DNA from: Dongia deserti
GTDB lineage: Bacteria > Pseudomonadota > Alphaproteobacteria > Dongiales > Dongiaceae
DNA: 64,000 nucleotides
Direction of reading: 5' to 3'
Assembly: GCF_003574735.1 (NCBI RefSeq)
Contig: NZ_QORW01000013.1
Span: 1 to 64,000, forward strand
Shown: positions 40,505-49,321 of the stretch, piece after piece
Layout of the letters: the number at the start of each line of letters is the position of its first letter
How positions within the stretch are numbered: position 1 is the stretch's first letter
Position numbers and translations under genes: made by a program
Notes under the pieces: generated by a model
Database searches by the model: none
What the model saw: only the letters and a program-made list of their open reading frames with translations
Told to the model about the DNA's origin: nothing

Positions 40505-41388
40505 GGATTGCCCTCCACGACGCCCTCCAAGAACTGCCCGAGGCGGCGGCCGCAAGCGCCGTCCGGATCCTTCTCGGGGTTGTAGCAGGTGGTGACTACG
40601 CCCAGCAGCCGCGGCGAGCGCGCCAGCGGACCGGCCAAGGCTTCGATCTCGTCCCAATCCAACCCATCGCCGATTGGAGCGTCGGTCGCCGGAAAAACCA
40701 CTGGATCGAGCGCGTCAACGTCCAGGAACAGCCAGAAGGGCAGCCCAAGCGGTTCGAAGTGCGCGCGCGCCGCCTCGCCCACGTTGATCGGCCCCTTGGC
40801 CCGGATTCCAGCGGTATCCACGTGGCGGAAGTCAGCGCTGAAATCCTCCGGCATCAGCGAGCCGTGGCCTCCGGCTTGAAACCCGTCCCGGTAGCCCAGC
40901 AGATAGACATGCTCCGGCGCCAGGGAGCATCCGCCGGCGGCCTCCAGGATCTCGGGATCGCCGTGGCCCAGCATGGTCGCAACCGGCACGTCCGCCCCCT
41001 CGCCCCAGGGCGATGACTGCCCGTCATAGAGATCCAGGTGACCGTCGATATAGGCGATGCCGAACCGCCCGAGCCGGTCCCGCGTGGCAGCACCCAGACC
41101 GATCATGAGGGTGCAGCAGCCGCCAATGACGGCAAGGCGGCGGTTAGGATCGAGCCATGAACCGAAGGCTTTGCGGACCGCCTCCGTTGCCGCAACGAGT
41201 TCCCGATGTCCGACCAGCCCGCTCCGCGGATCGCGGGGCCGATCGTGAACCGGCGCCGCCACGTCGCCAAGATCGGTCGTCACGAGTTGCTGCAGGCGGC
41301 TGTAACGACGCAGCGCAGACGGTGCCAGTTCGGTGCCGCCAACCACCCCTGCGCTGTCGATCGAGACCCCGGCCAGATTCCACAGCAT
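40501..41388 (-). CDS. Arginase/agmatinase-family protein
   Basis: A 295-residue ureohydrolase-fold protein. The binuclear manganese motifs are partly standard: YIDGHLDLYD gives Asp115, His117 and Asp119, and FLDVDALDP gives Asp223 and Asp225. The first motif is IGGCCTLMIG at 88-97 rather than the usual GGDHS, so the histidine ligand is replaced by cysteine. Such GGCC variants exist in uncharacterised arginase-family members. The substrate is therefore uncertain. The start has a strong GGAAGGA site. It is the first gene of an operon with the MarR regulator. Confidence 0.9.
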   Translation of the reverse strand: MLWNLAGVSIDSAGVVGGTELAPSALRRYSRLQQLVTTDLGDVAAPVHDRPRDPRSGLVGHRELVAATEAVRKAFGSWLDPNRRLAVIGGCCTLMIGLGAATRDRLGRFGIAYIDGHLDLYDGQSSPWGEGADVPVATMLGHGDPEILEAAGGCSLAPEHVYLLGYRDGFQAGGHGSLMPEDFSADFRHVDTAGIRAKGPINVGEAARAHFEPLGLPFWLFLDVDALDPVVFPATDAPIGDGLDWDEIEALAGPLARSPRLLGVVTTCYNPEKDPDGACGRRLGQFLEGVVEGNP

Positions 41389-41413
41389 ATGCGTCCTTCC
41401 TTTCGGCAAGCGC

Positions 41414-41442
41414 ATTATATGCATGCCGCATGCAATTATCAA
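41414..41442 (-). promoter_or_regulatory. Sigma70-type promoter with embedded palindromic operator for the arginase-MarR operon
   Basis: On the minus strand TTGATA (41442-41437) and TATAAT (41419-41414) are separated by exactly 17 bp, a near-consensus promoter 26 bp before the arginase ATG. The spacer contains the perfect palindrome TGCATGC-N1-GCATGCA at 41420-41434. A repressor bound there would block RNA polymerase. The MarR protein of the same operon is the natural candidate. Confidence 0.8.
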
Positions 41443-41504
41443 ACCCACGCATTTATACAAACATATAATATTTATTCACAACAGATTATAGGGCGATCGT
41501 AAAG

Positions 41505-42371
41505 TTATGGATGAGCCAGCAGATGGATCAGGCTCGAAGTATCCCAGCGCTTCCCGCCGCGCTGCTGGATCTGGGCGTAGAACTGATCCACCAGGGCCGT
41601 GACCGGCAGCCGTGCGCCATTGCGCTTCGCCTCCTCCAGGCAGATGCCGAGGTCCTTGCGCATCCAGTCGACGGCGAAGCCGAACTCGAACTTGTCCTGC
41701 ACCATGGTCATGGCGCGGTTGTCCATCTGCCAGGATTGGGCTGCGCCCTTCGAGATCGTCTCCACCAGCTTGGCAGGATCCAGGCCGGCCTTGACTGCGA
41801 AGTTCATCCCCTCCGCCAGGCCCTGGACCAGCCCGGCGATGCAGATCTGGTTCACCATCTTGGCGAGCTGGCCGCTGCCGACCGGCCCCAGCAGGACGCA
41901 GGCCCGCGCATAGCAATCGATCACCGGCTTGGCCCGGTCGAAGTCAGCCTGGTCGCCGCCGACCATGACGGTGAGCTTGCCGTTCTCCGCTCCCGCCTGC
42001 CCGCCGGAGACCGGCGCATCGAGGAAGTGCACGCCCTTCTCTTTGGCGATCTGACCGAGCTCGCGGGCGACATTGGCCGAGGCCGTGGTGTGGTCGACGT
42101 ACAAGGCTCCTTTAGTCATGCCGGCAAAGACGCCCTCCTCGCTCAGAGCGATGCTGCGCAGATCGTCGTCGTTGCCGACGCAGGAGAAGATGATGTCGGC
42201 ACCCTTGGCCGCCTCGGCCGGCGTCGCAGCGGCGCGCCCGCCGTGGGTCTCGGCCCATTTCTGCGCCTTGGCAGCGGTGCGGTTATAGACCGTGACGTCA
42301 TGCCCGCCCTTCCTCAGATGCCCGGCCATCGGGAAGCCCATGACTCCCAGACCCACAAATGCCGTTTTCAT
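41505..42371 (-). CDS. NAD(P)-dependent beta-hydroxyacid dehydrogenase (3-hydroxyisobutyrate dehydrogenase/GarR family)
   Basis: A 288-residue enzyme. The N-terminal dinucleotide site is FVGLGVMGFPMAGHLRKGGH. The substrate motif is DAPVSGGQAGAENGKLTVMV. The catalytic lysine lies in GQLAKMVNQI, and the C-terminal helix region ends in KDLGICLEEAKRNG. Family members oxidise 3-hydroxyisobutyrate, tartronate semialdehyde or related acids. The substrate is not resolved. Its start overlaps the end of the IMPase-family gene by 4 bp. Confidence 0.92.
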   Translation of the reverse strand: MKTAFVGLGVMGFPMAGHLRKGGHDVTVYNRTAAKAQKWAETHGGRAAATPAEAAKGADIIFSCVGNDDDLRSIALSEEGVFAGMTKGALYVDHTTASANVARELGQIAKEKGVHFLDAPVSGGQAGAENGKLTVMVGGDQADFDRAKPVIDCYARACVLLGPVGSGQLAKMVNQICIAGLVQGLAEGMNFAVKAGLDPAKLVETISKGAAQSWQMDNRAMTMVQDKFEFGFAVDWMRKDLGICLEEAKRNGARLPVTALVDQFYAQIQQRGGKRWDTSSLIHLLAHP

Positions 42372-43207
42372 GGATACTCCCTCCTCTGCTCAGTCGAATG
42401 CTCCGGATACAGCCGCTCCAAAAGCCAGCGCCAGACCCGCGGGCTGCGGGCGGTCAGGGCGCCCGGCGCGGTCAGTGTCTCGCTCGGCCGATACGGCGAT
42501 CCATCACCATGGCTGCCGACCCCGCCTGCCTCCGCCACGAGCAGGACGCCGGGCGCATGATCCCAGGGCCAGGCGCGTCCAAACAAGACGAAATCGAGCT
42601 CTCCGCGCGCCAGCCGCAGGTAATCAAGGCCCGCACACCGCAGCGATCTGATCTGCCTCACCTCGCGCCGCAGCGCGTCCGCTTTCGGATGGAGTTTGGG
42701 AGCGCTCAACTTTCCGACACCCACGACGCCGGCAGGATGCTCCGCATCCGGCGACAGCTTCGGAATGCGCACGCCGTCGAAGGTCGCGCCGGCGCCGCGC
42801 TCGGCGATTGCCGTCTGCCCGGTTGTCGGGAGGTGAAGCCAGCTTGCGATCAGTTCGTCGCCGCGGACCAGGGCGACCATGCTGCAGAAGTCGGCCTTGC
42901 CCTCGGCAAAATTGGCCGTGCCGTCGACAGGGTCGACGATCCAGGCGATCTGATCGGCAGAGAGACTGTGGACTAGGTCCGGGTTCTTGGCGGCCGCTTC
43001 CTCGCCGATCACGATGGAATGCGGCACCTGATTCTTGAGGAGGGGCGTCAGCGCAGCCTCGGCCTGCTCGTCCGCGATGGTCACGATGTCGCCGGGCGCC
43101 TTCTCACGCCACTCATGGATGGCCAGATTGCGGAAGCGCGGCTGGATCTCGGTTGCCGCGACCTCCGCGATCAAGGCCGCGACGGCATCGACGTCGAGTG
43201 CCTTCAT
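42368..43207 (-). CDS. Inositol monophosphatase-family phosphatase
   Basis: A 279-residue Mg2+-dependent phosphatase. The metal sites are in IVIGEEAA, WIVDPVDGTANFAEG and the C-terminal WPWDHAPGVLLVAEAGG. Members hydrolyse inositol phosphate, fructose bisphosphate, NADP or PAP. The substrate is not determined here. It overlaps both neighbours by 4 bp (hflX upstream, dehydrogenase downstream), so the three are probably one transcript. Confidence 0.93.
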   Translation of the reverse strand: MKALDVDAVAALIAEVAATEIQPRFRNLAIHEWREKAPGDIVTIADEQAEAALTPLLKNQVPHSIVIGEEAAAKNPDLVHSLSADQIAWIVDPVDGTANFAEGKADFCSMVALVRGDELIASWLHLPTTGQTAIAERGAGATFDGVRIPKLSPDAEHPAGVVGVGKLSAPKLHPKADALRREVRQIRSLRCAGLDYLRLARGELDFVLFGRAWPWDHAPGVLLVAEAGGVGSHGDGSPYRPSETLTAPGALTARSPRVWRWLLERLYPEHSTEQRREYP

Positions 43208-44550
43208 GCGGGGCGGCCCTGCTCGAACCGTCGCCGGTCGTCGGCCGACAGGCGGACGGTGAGGCTGGCGCCGCCCTCGTCATCGTGCCGCTCCAGCACT
43301 TCGCCATGTTGATAGAGCCAGGCGATGTCGCCGCCGCGATCATGACCAATGCGGTAGGTCGCGACCTGCCGACCGCGCGCCAGGCGTTGCTCGATCTCCT
43401 CGAGCAGACGATCGGTGCCGGCGCCGGTCAGCGCCGAGACAGCGGCGACCTGATGATCGCGTCGCGCCAGGTCGGTGATCTGCTGGGCATCCTCCGCCGG
43501 CAGGACATCGACCTTGTTCAGAACCTCGATCATGCTGTGGACGATCTGGTGCTCCAGGCCCAATCCCTCCAGCACCGCCTCGACGTCCGCCTTCTGCGCA
43601 TCCGTCTCCGGATGGGCAATGTCGCGCACGTGCAGGATGAGGTCCGCTTCCAGAACCTCTTCAAGCGTGGCGCGAAACGCGGCGACCAGCTCGGTCGGCA
43701 GGTCGGAAATGAATCCAACGGTATCGGACAGAATGATGTCGCGCCCATTCGGCAGGCGCACACGGCGCATCGTCGGGTCGAGCGTGGCGAACAGCAGATC
43801 CTTCGCCATCACGTCGGACCGAGTCAGTCGATTGAACAGCGTCGACTTTCCGGCATTGGTGTAGCCAACTAGCGCGACCACCGGATATGGCACCCGCTTG
43901 CGCGCCCGGCGATGCAGGGCGCGGGTACGCTTCACATCCTCCAGGTCGCGCTTGATCCGCACGATGCGCTCGTCGATCAGGCGGCGGTCGATTTCGATCT
44001 GTGATTCACCGGGGCCGCCGATGAAGCCGAATCCGCCGCGCTGCCGCTCCAAGTGGGTCCAGGATCGCACCAGGCGCGAGCGCTGATAGGACAAGGCCGC
44101 CAGTTCCACCTGCAGCTGGCCTTCCTTGGTCCGGGCACGCTCACCGAAGATCTCGAGGATCAGGCCGGTGCGGTCGATGACCTTGGCCTTCCAGGCCTGC
44201 TCCAGGTTGCGCTGCTGCACGGGGGAGATTGCGGCATCAACCACGACCAGGGCGACGGCTTGCTCTTCGATCAGCTCCTTGAGGCGATCCACGGCCCCCT
44301 GCCCGATCAGGGTCGCCGGGCGCGGCTCGGACACGCGCACGACCTCCGCTCCCACGATCTCCAGGTCGATTGCGAGCGCAAGACCGCAGGCCTCGTCCAG
44401 GCGTGATGCCGGCGTACGGTAATGCAGGCCGGCAGCAGGCCGCGCCCGCCGATGCAGATCCGGATGGATCACCAGCGCGCGGTCGCCGTGACGTACACCG
44501 TCTATGTCGACCCGCGCCTCGCGCCGGTCGACCGGGGTTGCCTTATCCAA
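43204..44550 (-). CDS. hflX: GTPase HflX
   Basis: A 448-residue ribosome-associated GTPase that in other bacteria splits stalled or hibernating ribosomes. The N-terminal HflX domain includes the conserved VVVDAAISPVQQRNLE region and GPGESQIEIDRRLI. G motifs follow: GYTNAGKSTLF (G1), DTVGFISDLP (G3) and NKVD (G4). The length is normal. It lies 41 bp downstream of hfq, the usual hfq-hflX order. Confidence 0.96.
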   Translation of the reverse strand: MDKATPVDRREARVDIDGVRHGDRALVIHPDLHRRARPAAGLHYRTPASRLDEACGLALAIDLEIVGAEVVRVSEPRPATLIGQGAVDRLKELIEEQAVALVVVDAAISPVQQRNLEQAWKAKVIDRTGLILEIFGERARTKEGQLQVELAALSYQRSRLVRSWTHLERQRGGFGFIGGPGESQIEIDRRLIDERIVRIKRDLEDVKRTRALHRRARKRVPYPVVALVGYTNAGKSTLFNRLTRSDVMAKDLLFATLDPTMRRVRLPNGRDIILSDTVGFISDLPTELVAAFRATLEEVLEADLILHVRDIAHPETDAQKADVEAVLEGLGLEHQIVHSMIEVLNKVDVLPAEDAQQITDLARRDHQVAAVSALTGAGTDRLLEEIEQRLARGRQVATYRIGHDRGGDIAWLYQHGEVLERHDDEGGASLTVRLSADDRRRFEQGRPA

Positions 44551-44591
44551 GCGTCATCCTCGTCAAATACCGGTTCGCCGGCGGCGGAGCG

Positions 44592-44843
44592 TCACGCTTC
44601 CTCGCCCTCTTTCGAACCTTCGAACAACTGCAGCGGTCCGGCCGGCATGATCGTCGAGATCGCATGCTTGTAGACCAGCTGCGAATGCTGGTCGCGGCGC
44701 AAAAGGACCGAGAAATTGTCAAACCAGGTAATGATGCCCTGCAGCTTAACACCATTCACCAAGAACACCGTGACCGGCATCTTGCTCTTGCGAATGTTGT
44801 TCAAAAAAACGTCCTGGACGCTCTGCGATTTTTCGTTAGCCAT
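44592..44843 (-). CDS. hfq: RNA chaperone Hfq
   Basis: An 83-residue Sm-like protein that forms a hexameric ring pairing small RNAs with mRNAs. The Sm1 motif region [20 protein letters not shown] and Sm2 YKHAIST are visible, with the N-terminal [12 protein letters not shown] that contacts A-rich RNA. The acidic C-terminal tail is short, as usual for Alphaproteobacteria. The start is the ATG at MANEKSQS. hflX follows. Confidence 0.98.
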   Translation of the reverse strand: MANEKSQSVQDVFLNNIRKSKMPVTVFLVNGVKLQGIITWFDNFSVLLRRDQHSQLVYKHAISTIMPAGPLQLFEGSKEGEEA

Positions 44844-44950
44844 GTGTTTCGTCCTTTGTTCTTGGGGCTGCGCCAGCCCGCCAGGCACGTGCCCTCGGGG
44901 ATAGGAGCACGGCGCTCCTCAGGATTAACATAGGACGGCGGACAAGAAAA

Positions 44951-45616
44951 CTAAGCTTGTCGCAAATAAGCCAAAAGCCCAGCGCAATCAGGAAAATAGA
45001 GGGCAGGTTCATGCCCTGGAAACTCGCCCGCGCCCGGCGCCGCGGGCCGCAGCAGAACCGGCGTGCAGCCGGCATTCGTGGCGCATTTGAGGTCGATGTC
45101 GGCATCGCCCACCAGCCAGACATCCTCGCCCAGCGCCAGGTTGCCGAGTGCGAGTTGCACATGTTCGATCGCGGGCTTGTCGCGCACGGCATCGCCTGCG
45201 CCGGCCAATGCCCGGAAATGGCCGGTCCAGCCCAGGTGATCGGCTTCGCGCCGCAGATATACACCGCGCTTGTTGCTGATGACCCCGAGATAGAGCCCCG
45301 TTCCGGCCAGGTGCGCCAACATCTCGCCCGCGCCCGGCAGCGCGCGCAGGTGCTCCAAATGGATGGCGGAGAAGCTGTTGTAGAAGATCTGCTCCGCCTC
45401 GCGCCAGCGATCGCCGAACAGGATGGGGAACGAATCGCGCAAGGATGCGCGCACGCGCCGCTCTGTCTCCTCGCGCGTCCAATGGATGTGACCCATCGCC
45501 GCCAAGGTCAGGTTCATGGCCTCGTGGATCACGCCCCAGCTTTCGACCAGAGTATTGTCCCAGTCGAACAGGATCGCTCGCGGCAGCGTGCGCTCTCGTG
45601 CTGGCTGCTGCGTCAT
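44951..45616 (-). CDS. HAD-family hydrolase (phosphoglycolate phosphatase-like)
   Basis: A 221-residue protein. Nucleophile motif ILFDWDNTLVESW, motif II in LGVISNKRG, motif III lysine in DKPAIEHV and motif IV in VWLVGDADIDLKCA. The cap is alpha-helical, as in Gph-type phosphatases. The substrate is unknown. Its ATG overlaps the end of the D-amino acid aminotransferase gene by 4 bp. Confidence 0.9.
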   Translation of the reverse strand: MTQQPARERTLPRAILFDWDNTLVESWGVIHEAMNLTLAAMGHIHWTREETERRVRASLRDSFPILFGDRWREAEQIFYNSFSAIHLEHLRALPGAGEMLAHLAGTGLYLGVISNKRGVYLRREADHLGWTGHFRALAGAGDAVRDKPAIEHVQLALGNLALGEDVWLVGDADIDLKCATNAGCTPVLLRPAAPGAGEFPGHEPALYFPDCAGLLAYLRQA

Positions 45617-46461
45617 GCGCGCGCCACCGAGAGATAGGCTTCGCGCAGCCGCGCGACGATCGGGCCTGGCTTGCCATTGCCGACCGGCTTGCCGTCGATG
45701 CGCGTGATCGCCAGAACGAAGTTGCTGGTGCTGGTCAGGAATGCTTCACGCGCCGCATATGCCTCCTCACGCGAGAACGGACGCAGTTGCAGCGTGAGGC
45801 CGAGGTCGCGCGCAACCTCCGCGACCACCGAGCGCGTGATGCCCGGGAGAATCTCCGTGCCATCGGGTCGCGTCACCAATTCGCCAGTCGCGGTCACGAT
45901 CCATGCGCTGGTGGAAGAGCCCTCTGTCACCATGCCGCCATCGTCGATCAGCCAGGCTTCGAACGCGCCCTGCTCCGCCGCGGCCTGCTTGGCGAGCACG
46001 TTGGCGATCAGGCTGATGCTCTTGATATCACGGCGCGCCCAGCGCTGGTCCGGCATCGTCACGACTGTCGCGCCCCTGGACAGCAAGTCCGGAGCCGGTG
46101 CCTTCCATTTCCTCGCCATCATGAGCAGCGACGGCTTCACGCCTTTCGGAAACTTGTGGTCTCGCGGCGCGACGCCACGCGTCACCTGGATGTAGAGGCC
46201 GCCATTGCGGACACCGTTGCGGCGGATAAGCTCATGCGCGACCTGAAGCAAGGCGGCACGCGACATCGGCCGCGCAATTCTCAGCTCCGAGAGCGAGCGA
46301 TCGAGCCGGTCAAGATGGCGATCGGCGAAAGACAGGTGCCCATTATGGACGGGGATCGCGTCATAGGCACCGTCGGAAAATAGATAGCCGCGATCCTCCA
46401 CCGCTACCTGGGCGCGTGATTGCGGCACATATCGTCCGTTGATGTAGGCGATGCGAGCCAT
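45613..46461 (-). CDS. dat: D-amino-acid aminotransferase (class IV, PLP-dependent)
   Basis: A 282-residue fold-type IV aminotransferase. The PLP lysine is in RRDIKSISLIANVLAKQAA. The phosphate-binding and substrate segments EGSSTSAWIVT and LPGITRSVV are also visible. D-alanine transaminases make D-glutamate for peptidoglycan; the branched-chain or 4-amino-4-deoxychorismate activities are alternatives. The order trkA, dat, HAD is tightly packed. Confidence 0.9.
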   Translation of the reverse strand: MARIAYINGRYVPQSRAQVAVEDRGYLFSDGAYDAIPVHNGHLSFADRHLDRLDRSLSELRIARPMSRAALLQVAHELIRRNGVRNGGLYIQVTRGVAPRDHKFPKGVKPSLLMMARKWKAPAPDLLSRGATVVTMPDQRWARRDIKSISLIANVLAKQAAAEQGAFEAWLIDDGGMVTEGSSTSAWIVTATGELVTRPDGTEILPGITRSVVAEVARDLGLTLQLRPFSREEAYAAREAFLTSTSNFVLAITRIDGKPVGNGKPGPIVARLREAYLSVARA

Positions 46462-46467
46462 GGCCGA

Positions 46468-47844
46468 TCAGAAATACTCGAGACGCACGGAGAACAGCCG
46501 CTCGACTTCGCGCACCACGCGGCTCGCCGAGAAGAGCACGACATGATCGTCTTGCTCGACCACCGTGTCGCCGGTCGCAATGATCACCTTGCCGTCACGG
46601 ACCACGGCGCCGACGATGACCTCGTCCGGCAGTTTCGCTTCGCGGATGGGCGTGCCAACCAGGCGAGCGGTCTCTAGCACTTCGATCTCCATCACCTCGC
46701 CGAAATCATCGCCCAGCGAATGGACGGCCCGCACGCGCCCGCGCCGCACATGCTGCAGGATGTTGGACACCGTGGTCGCACGCGGGCTGACCACAGCGTC
46801 GATGCCGAGCGAGCCGATCAGCGGCGCGTAGTTGGTCGAATTGACCAAGGTGATGGTGCGCTGGCAGCCGGCGCGCTTGGCGAGGAGCGAGGCCAGGATG
46901 TTGACCTCGTCATCGTTGGTGACGGCAATGATGGTCTCGGTGCCCCGAACGTTCGCTTCCTCCAGGATGCGCGGGTCGAGGGCGTCACCCTGGATGACGA
47001 CCCAGTTGGGCAGCCGTGCGGCTGCCAGTGCGGCCCGGCGGCGATCCAGCTCAATCAGCTTCACGTCGATGCCGGGGTTGCGCTCGGCGATCAGCTCGCT
47101 GAGACCGAGGCCGATATTGCCGCCGCCGACCACGATCACGTGGCGCGCCTCCAGCTCTTCATGGCCGAAAGCGCTCAGCGCACGCTTCAGGTGCGCGGTC
47201 TCGGCGATGAAATACACGTCGTCGCCCGCCAACATGCTGTCGGAGTCGTCAGGCACGATCTTCTGGTCGCCGCGCACGATGCCGACGACGGTGACATGCA
47301 GGTCCGGAAAGAGCGTGGTCAAGTGCCTGAGCGGCGTGTTGATTACCGGGCAGCTGGGTCCGCAGCGGACGCCAACCAGGGTCACCAGATCGTTGGCAAG
47401 CGCAACGGCCTCGAACGCGCCGGGCACTTCCAGGCGGCGATGAATGGCCTCCGCCACCTCGACCTCCGGCGAGATGACCGCGTCGATGCCGAGATGGTCG
47501 GAGCCGAAGATGCTGGACCATTTGGAATCGAGGTAGGACTGTTCGCGCACGCGCGCGATCTTGGTCGGCACGTCGAAGATCGCGTGCGCCACCAGACACG
47601 CCGTCATGTTCACTTCATCGGAATGCGTCACGGCGATCAGCAGGTCGGCGTCGCGCAGGCCCGCCTGCTCCAGCACGTTCGGATGCGAGGCATAACCGGA
47701 AATCCCCTGCACATCCAGCTGGTCGGTAATGTCGCGCACGAGATGCGGATCGAGGTCCACGATCGTGACGTCGTTCCCTTCGTGAGCGAGATACTTCGCG
47801 ATATTGGCGCCAACCTGACCGGCACCGCAGATCACGACCTTCAT
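46468..47844 (-). CDS. trkA: Trk system potassium uptake protein TrkA
   Basis: A 458-residue peripheral protein that gates TrkH/TrkG K+ channels. It has two RCK units: Rossmann folds starting with VVICGAGQVGANIAKYLAHE and HVIVVGGGNIGLGLSELIAE, each followed by a TrkA-C domain. NAD(H)- or ATP-binding glycine motifs are intact in both. It lies 48 bp after ntrX in the position typical for Alphaproteobacteria. Confidence 0.95.
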   Translation of the reverse strand: MKVVICGAGQVGANIAKYLAHEGNDVTIVDLDPHLVRDITDQLDVQGISGYASHPNVLEQAGLRDADLLIAVTHSDEVNMTACLVAHAIFDVPTKIARVREQSYLDSKWSSIFGSDHLGIDAVISPEVEVAEAIHRRLEVPGAFEAVALANDLVTLVGVRCGPSCPVINTPLRHLTTLFPDLHVTVVGIVRGDQKIVPDDSDSMLAGDDVYFIAETAHLKRALSAFGHEELEARHVIVVGGGNIGLGLSELIAERNPGIDVKLIELDRRRAALAAARLPNWVVIQGDALDPRILEEANVRGTETIIAVTNDDEVNILASLLAKRAGCQRTITLVNSTNYAPLIGSLGIDAVVSPRATTVSNILQHVRRGRVRAVHSLGDDFGEVMEIEVLETARLVGTPIREAKLPDEVIVGAVVRDGKVIIATGDTVVEQDDHVVLFSASRVVREVERLFSVRLEYF

Positions 47845-47892
47845 GATCGTTGTTCCATTTCAGATGAAGAGCGGCCAGGGGCGGGCCGCTCG

Positions 47893-49296
47893 CTACTCGA
47901 TCTTGTCCCCGCGTTCCGAACCGGTGATGCCCAGCGAGCGCAGCTTGCGGTGCAAGGCCGAGCGCTCCATGCCCACGAAACTGGCGGTGCGTGAGATGTT
48001 ACCGCCGAACCGCGACACCTGGGACTCCAGATACTTGCGTTCGAAGATTTCGCGCGCCTCGCGCAGTGGCAGCGACAGCACCTCCGTCCCGTCCGCGGCG
48101 GCAACGCCGGCCGCATTGGCTGCGCCGATGTCGGGCGGCAGCATCTCGGCGCGGATCGGTTCGCCCGGCTCGCCCGGGGCCATGATCAGCAGCCAATCCA
48201 CGACATTGCGCAGTTGCCTGACGTTCCCCGGCCAGTCATAGGCTTGCAGCAGCGCCAGCGTGTCGTCTCCAAAGTTGCGCGAGGGCAACCCGGTCTGCTC
48301 CGATGCGACCCGCATGAAGTGGTCGAGCAGTTCCGGGATGTCGTCGCGCCGCTCGCGCAGGGCCGGCACGCGCATCGGCACCACGTTCAGGCGATAGAAC
48401 AGATCCTGCCGGAAGCGGCCAGCCGCCATCTCTGACTGCAGATCCCGGCTGGTGGCGGCTATGACGCGCACGTCGACATCGACCTTGGTCTTGCCCCCGA
48501 CGCGCTCGAAGGTCTGCTCCTGTAGGACGCGCACGATCTTGCCCTGGGTCTCCAGCGGCATGTCGGCGACCTCGTCCAGCAGCAGCGTGCCGCTGTGGGC
48601 CTGTTCCAGGAAGCCGACCTTGGAAACGCCCTCGCGCCCGTCGCCATTGCGTTCCGTGCCGAACAGCTCGATCTCCAGCCGGTCGGGATGCATGGTCGCG
48701 CAGTTGAGCACGACAAAGGGCAGGTCTGCCCGCTTGGACCTGCGATGCAGCAGGCGCGCGGCCACCTCCTTGCCGCTGCCTGGCGCGCCGGAGAACAGCA
48801 CGCGGCTGCCGGTCGGCGCTACCCGCTCGATCGCCTGGCGGAGCTGGGTCATGGCGGCGGAACGGCCGATCAGGTCCGCGGGAGTGCCGGCCCGCAAGCG
48901 CAACTCCTCGTTCTCGCGCCTGAGGCGCGCATTCTCCAGCGCGCGCTCGATCGTCACCAGCAGGCGGTCGGCCTTGAACGGCTTCTCGATGAAGTCGAAC
49001 GCGCCGCGCTTGATGGCATTGACCGCGGTCTCGATATTGCCGTGACCGCTGATCATGACGACCGGCACGTCCGGCCAGGTCTCCTGGATCACGTCCAGAA
49101 GCTGCATACCGTCGAGCGTGCTGTTCTGCAGCCAGATATCCAGGATGATCAGGCTGGGGCAGCGGTGGCGCAGCAGGTTCAGCGCCTCGTCGCTGTTGGC
49201 TGCCTCACGCGTCGTGAACCCCTCGTCGCCCAGCACGCCGGCAATCAGCATCCGGATGTCGGCTTCGTCATCGACGATCAGGATATCGCGCGCCAT
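47893..49296 (-). CDS. ntrX: Nitrogen/redox response regulator NtrX
   Basis: A 467-residue NtrC-family regulator paired with NtrY. The receiver domain has phosphoacceptor Asp53 (LIILDIWLQNS). The AAA+ domain has Walker A GAPGSGKE. At the position where sigma54 activators carry GAFTGA, it has an insert-like FGTERNGDGREGVSKVGF, so that loop is missing. The Fis-type HTH is near the C-terminus (NISRTASFVGMERSALHRKL). It may act without sigma54 or as a repressor. Confidence 0.95.
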   Translation of the reverse strand: MARDILIVDDEADIRMLIAGVLGDEGFTTREAANSDEALNLLRHRCPSLIILDIWLQNSTLDGMQLLDVIQETWPDVPVVMISGHGNIETAVNAIKRGAFDFIEKPFKADRLLVTIERALENARLRRENEELRLRAGTPADLIGRSAAMTQLRQAIERVAPTGSRVLFSGAPGSGKEVAARLLHRRSKRADLPFVVLNCATMHPDRLEIELFGTERNGDGREGVSKVGFLEQAHSGTLLLDEVADMPLETQGKIVRVLQEQTFERVGGKTKVDVDVRVIAATSRDLQSEMAAGRFRQDLFYRLNVVPMRVPALRERRDDIPELLDHFMRVASEQTGLPSRNFGDDTLALLQAYDWPGNVRQLRNVVDWLLIMAPGEPGEPIRAEMLPPDIGAANAAGVAAADGTEVLSLPLREAREIFERKYLESQVSRFGGNISRTASFVGMERSALHRKLRSLGITGSERGDKIE

Positions 49297-49321
49297 GCCT
49301 TGCCTCGAACACTCAGACTAG

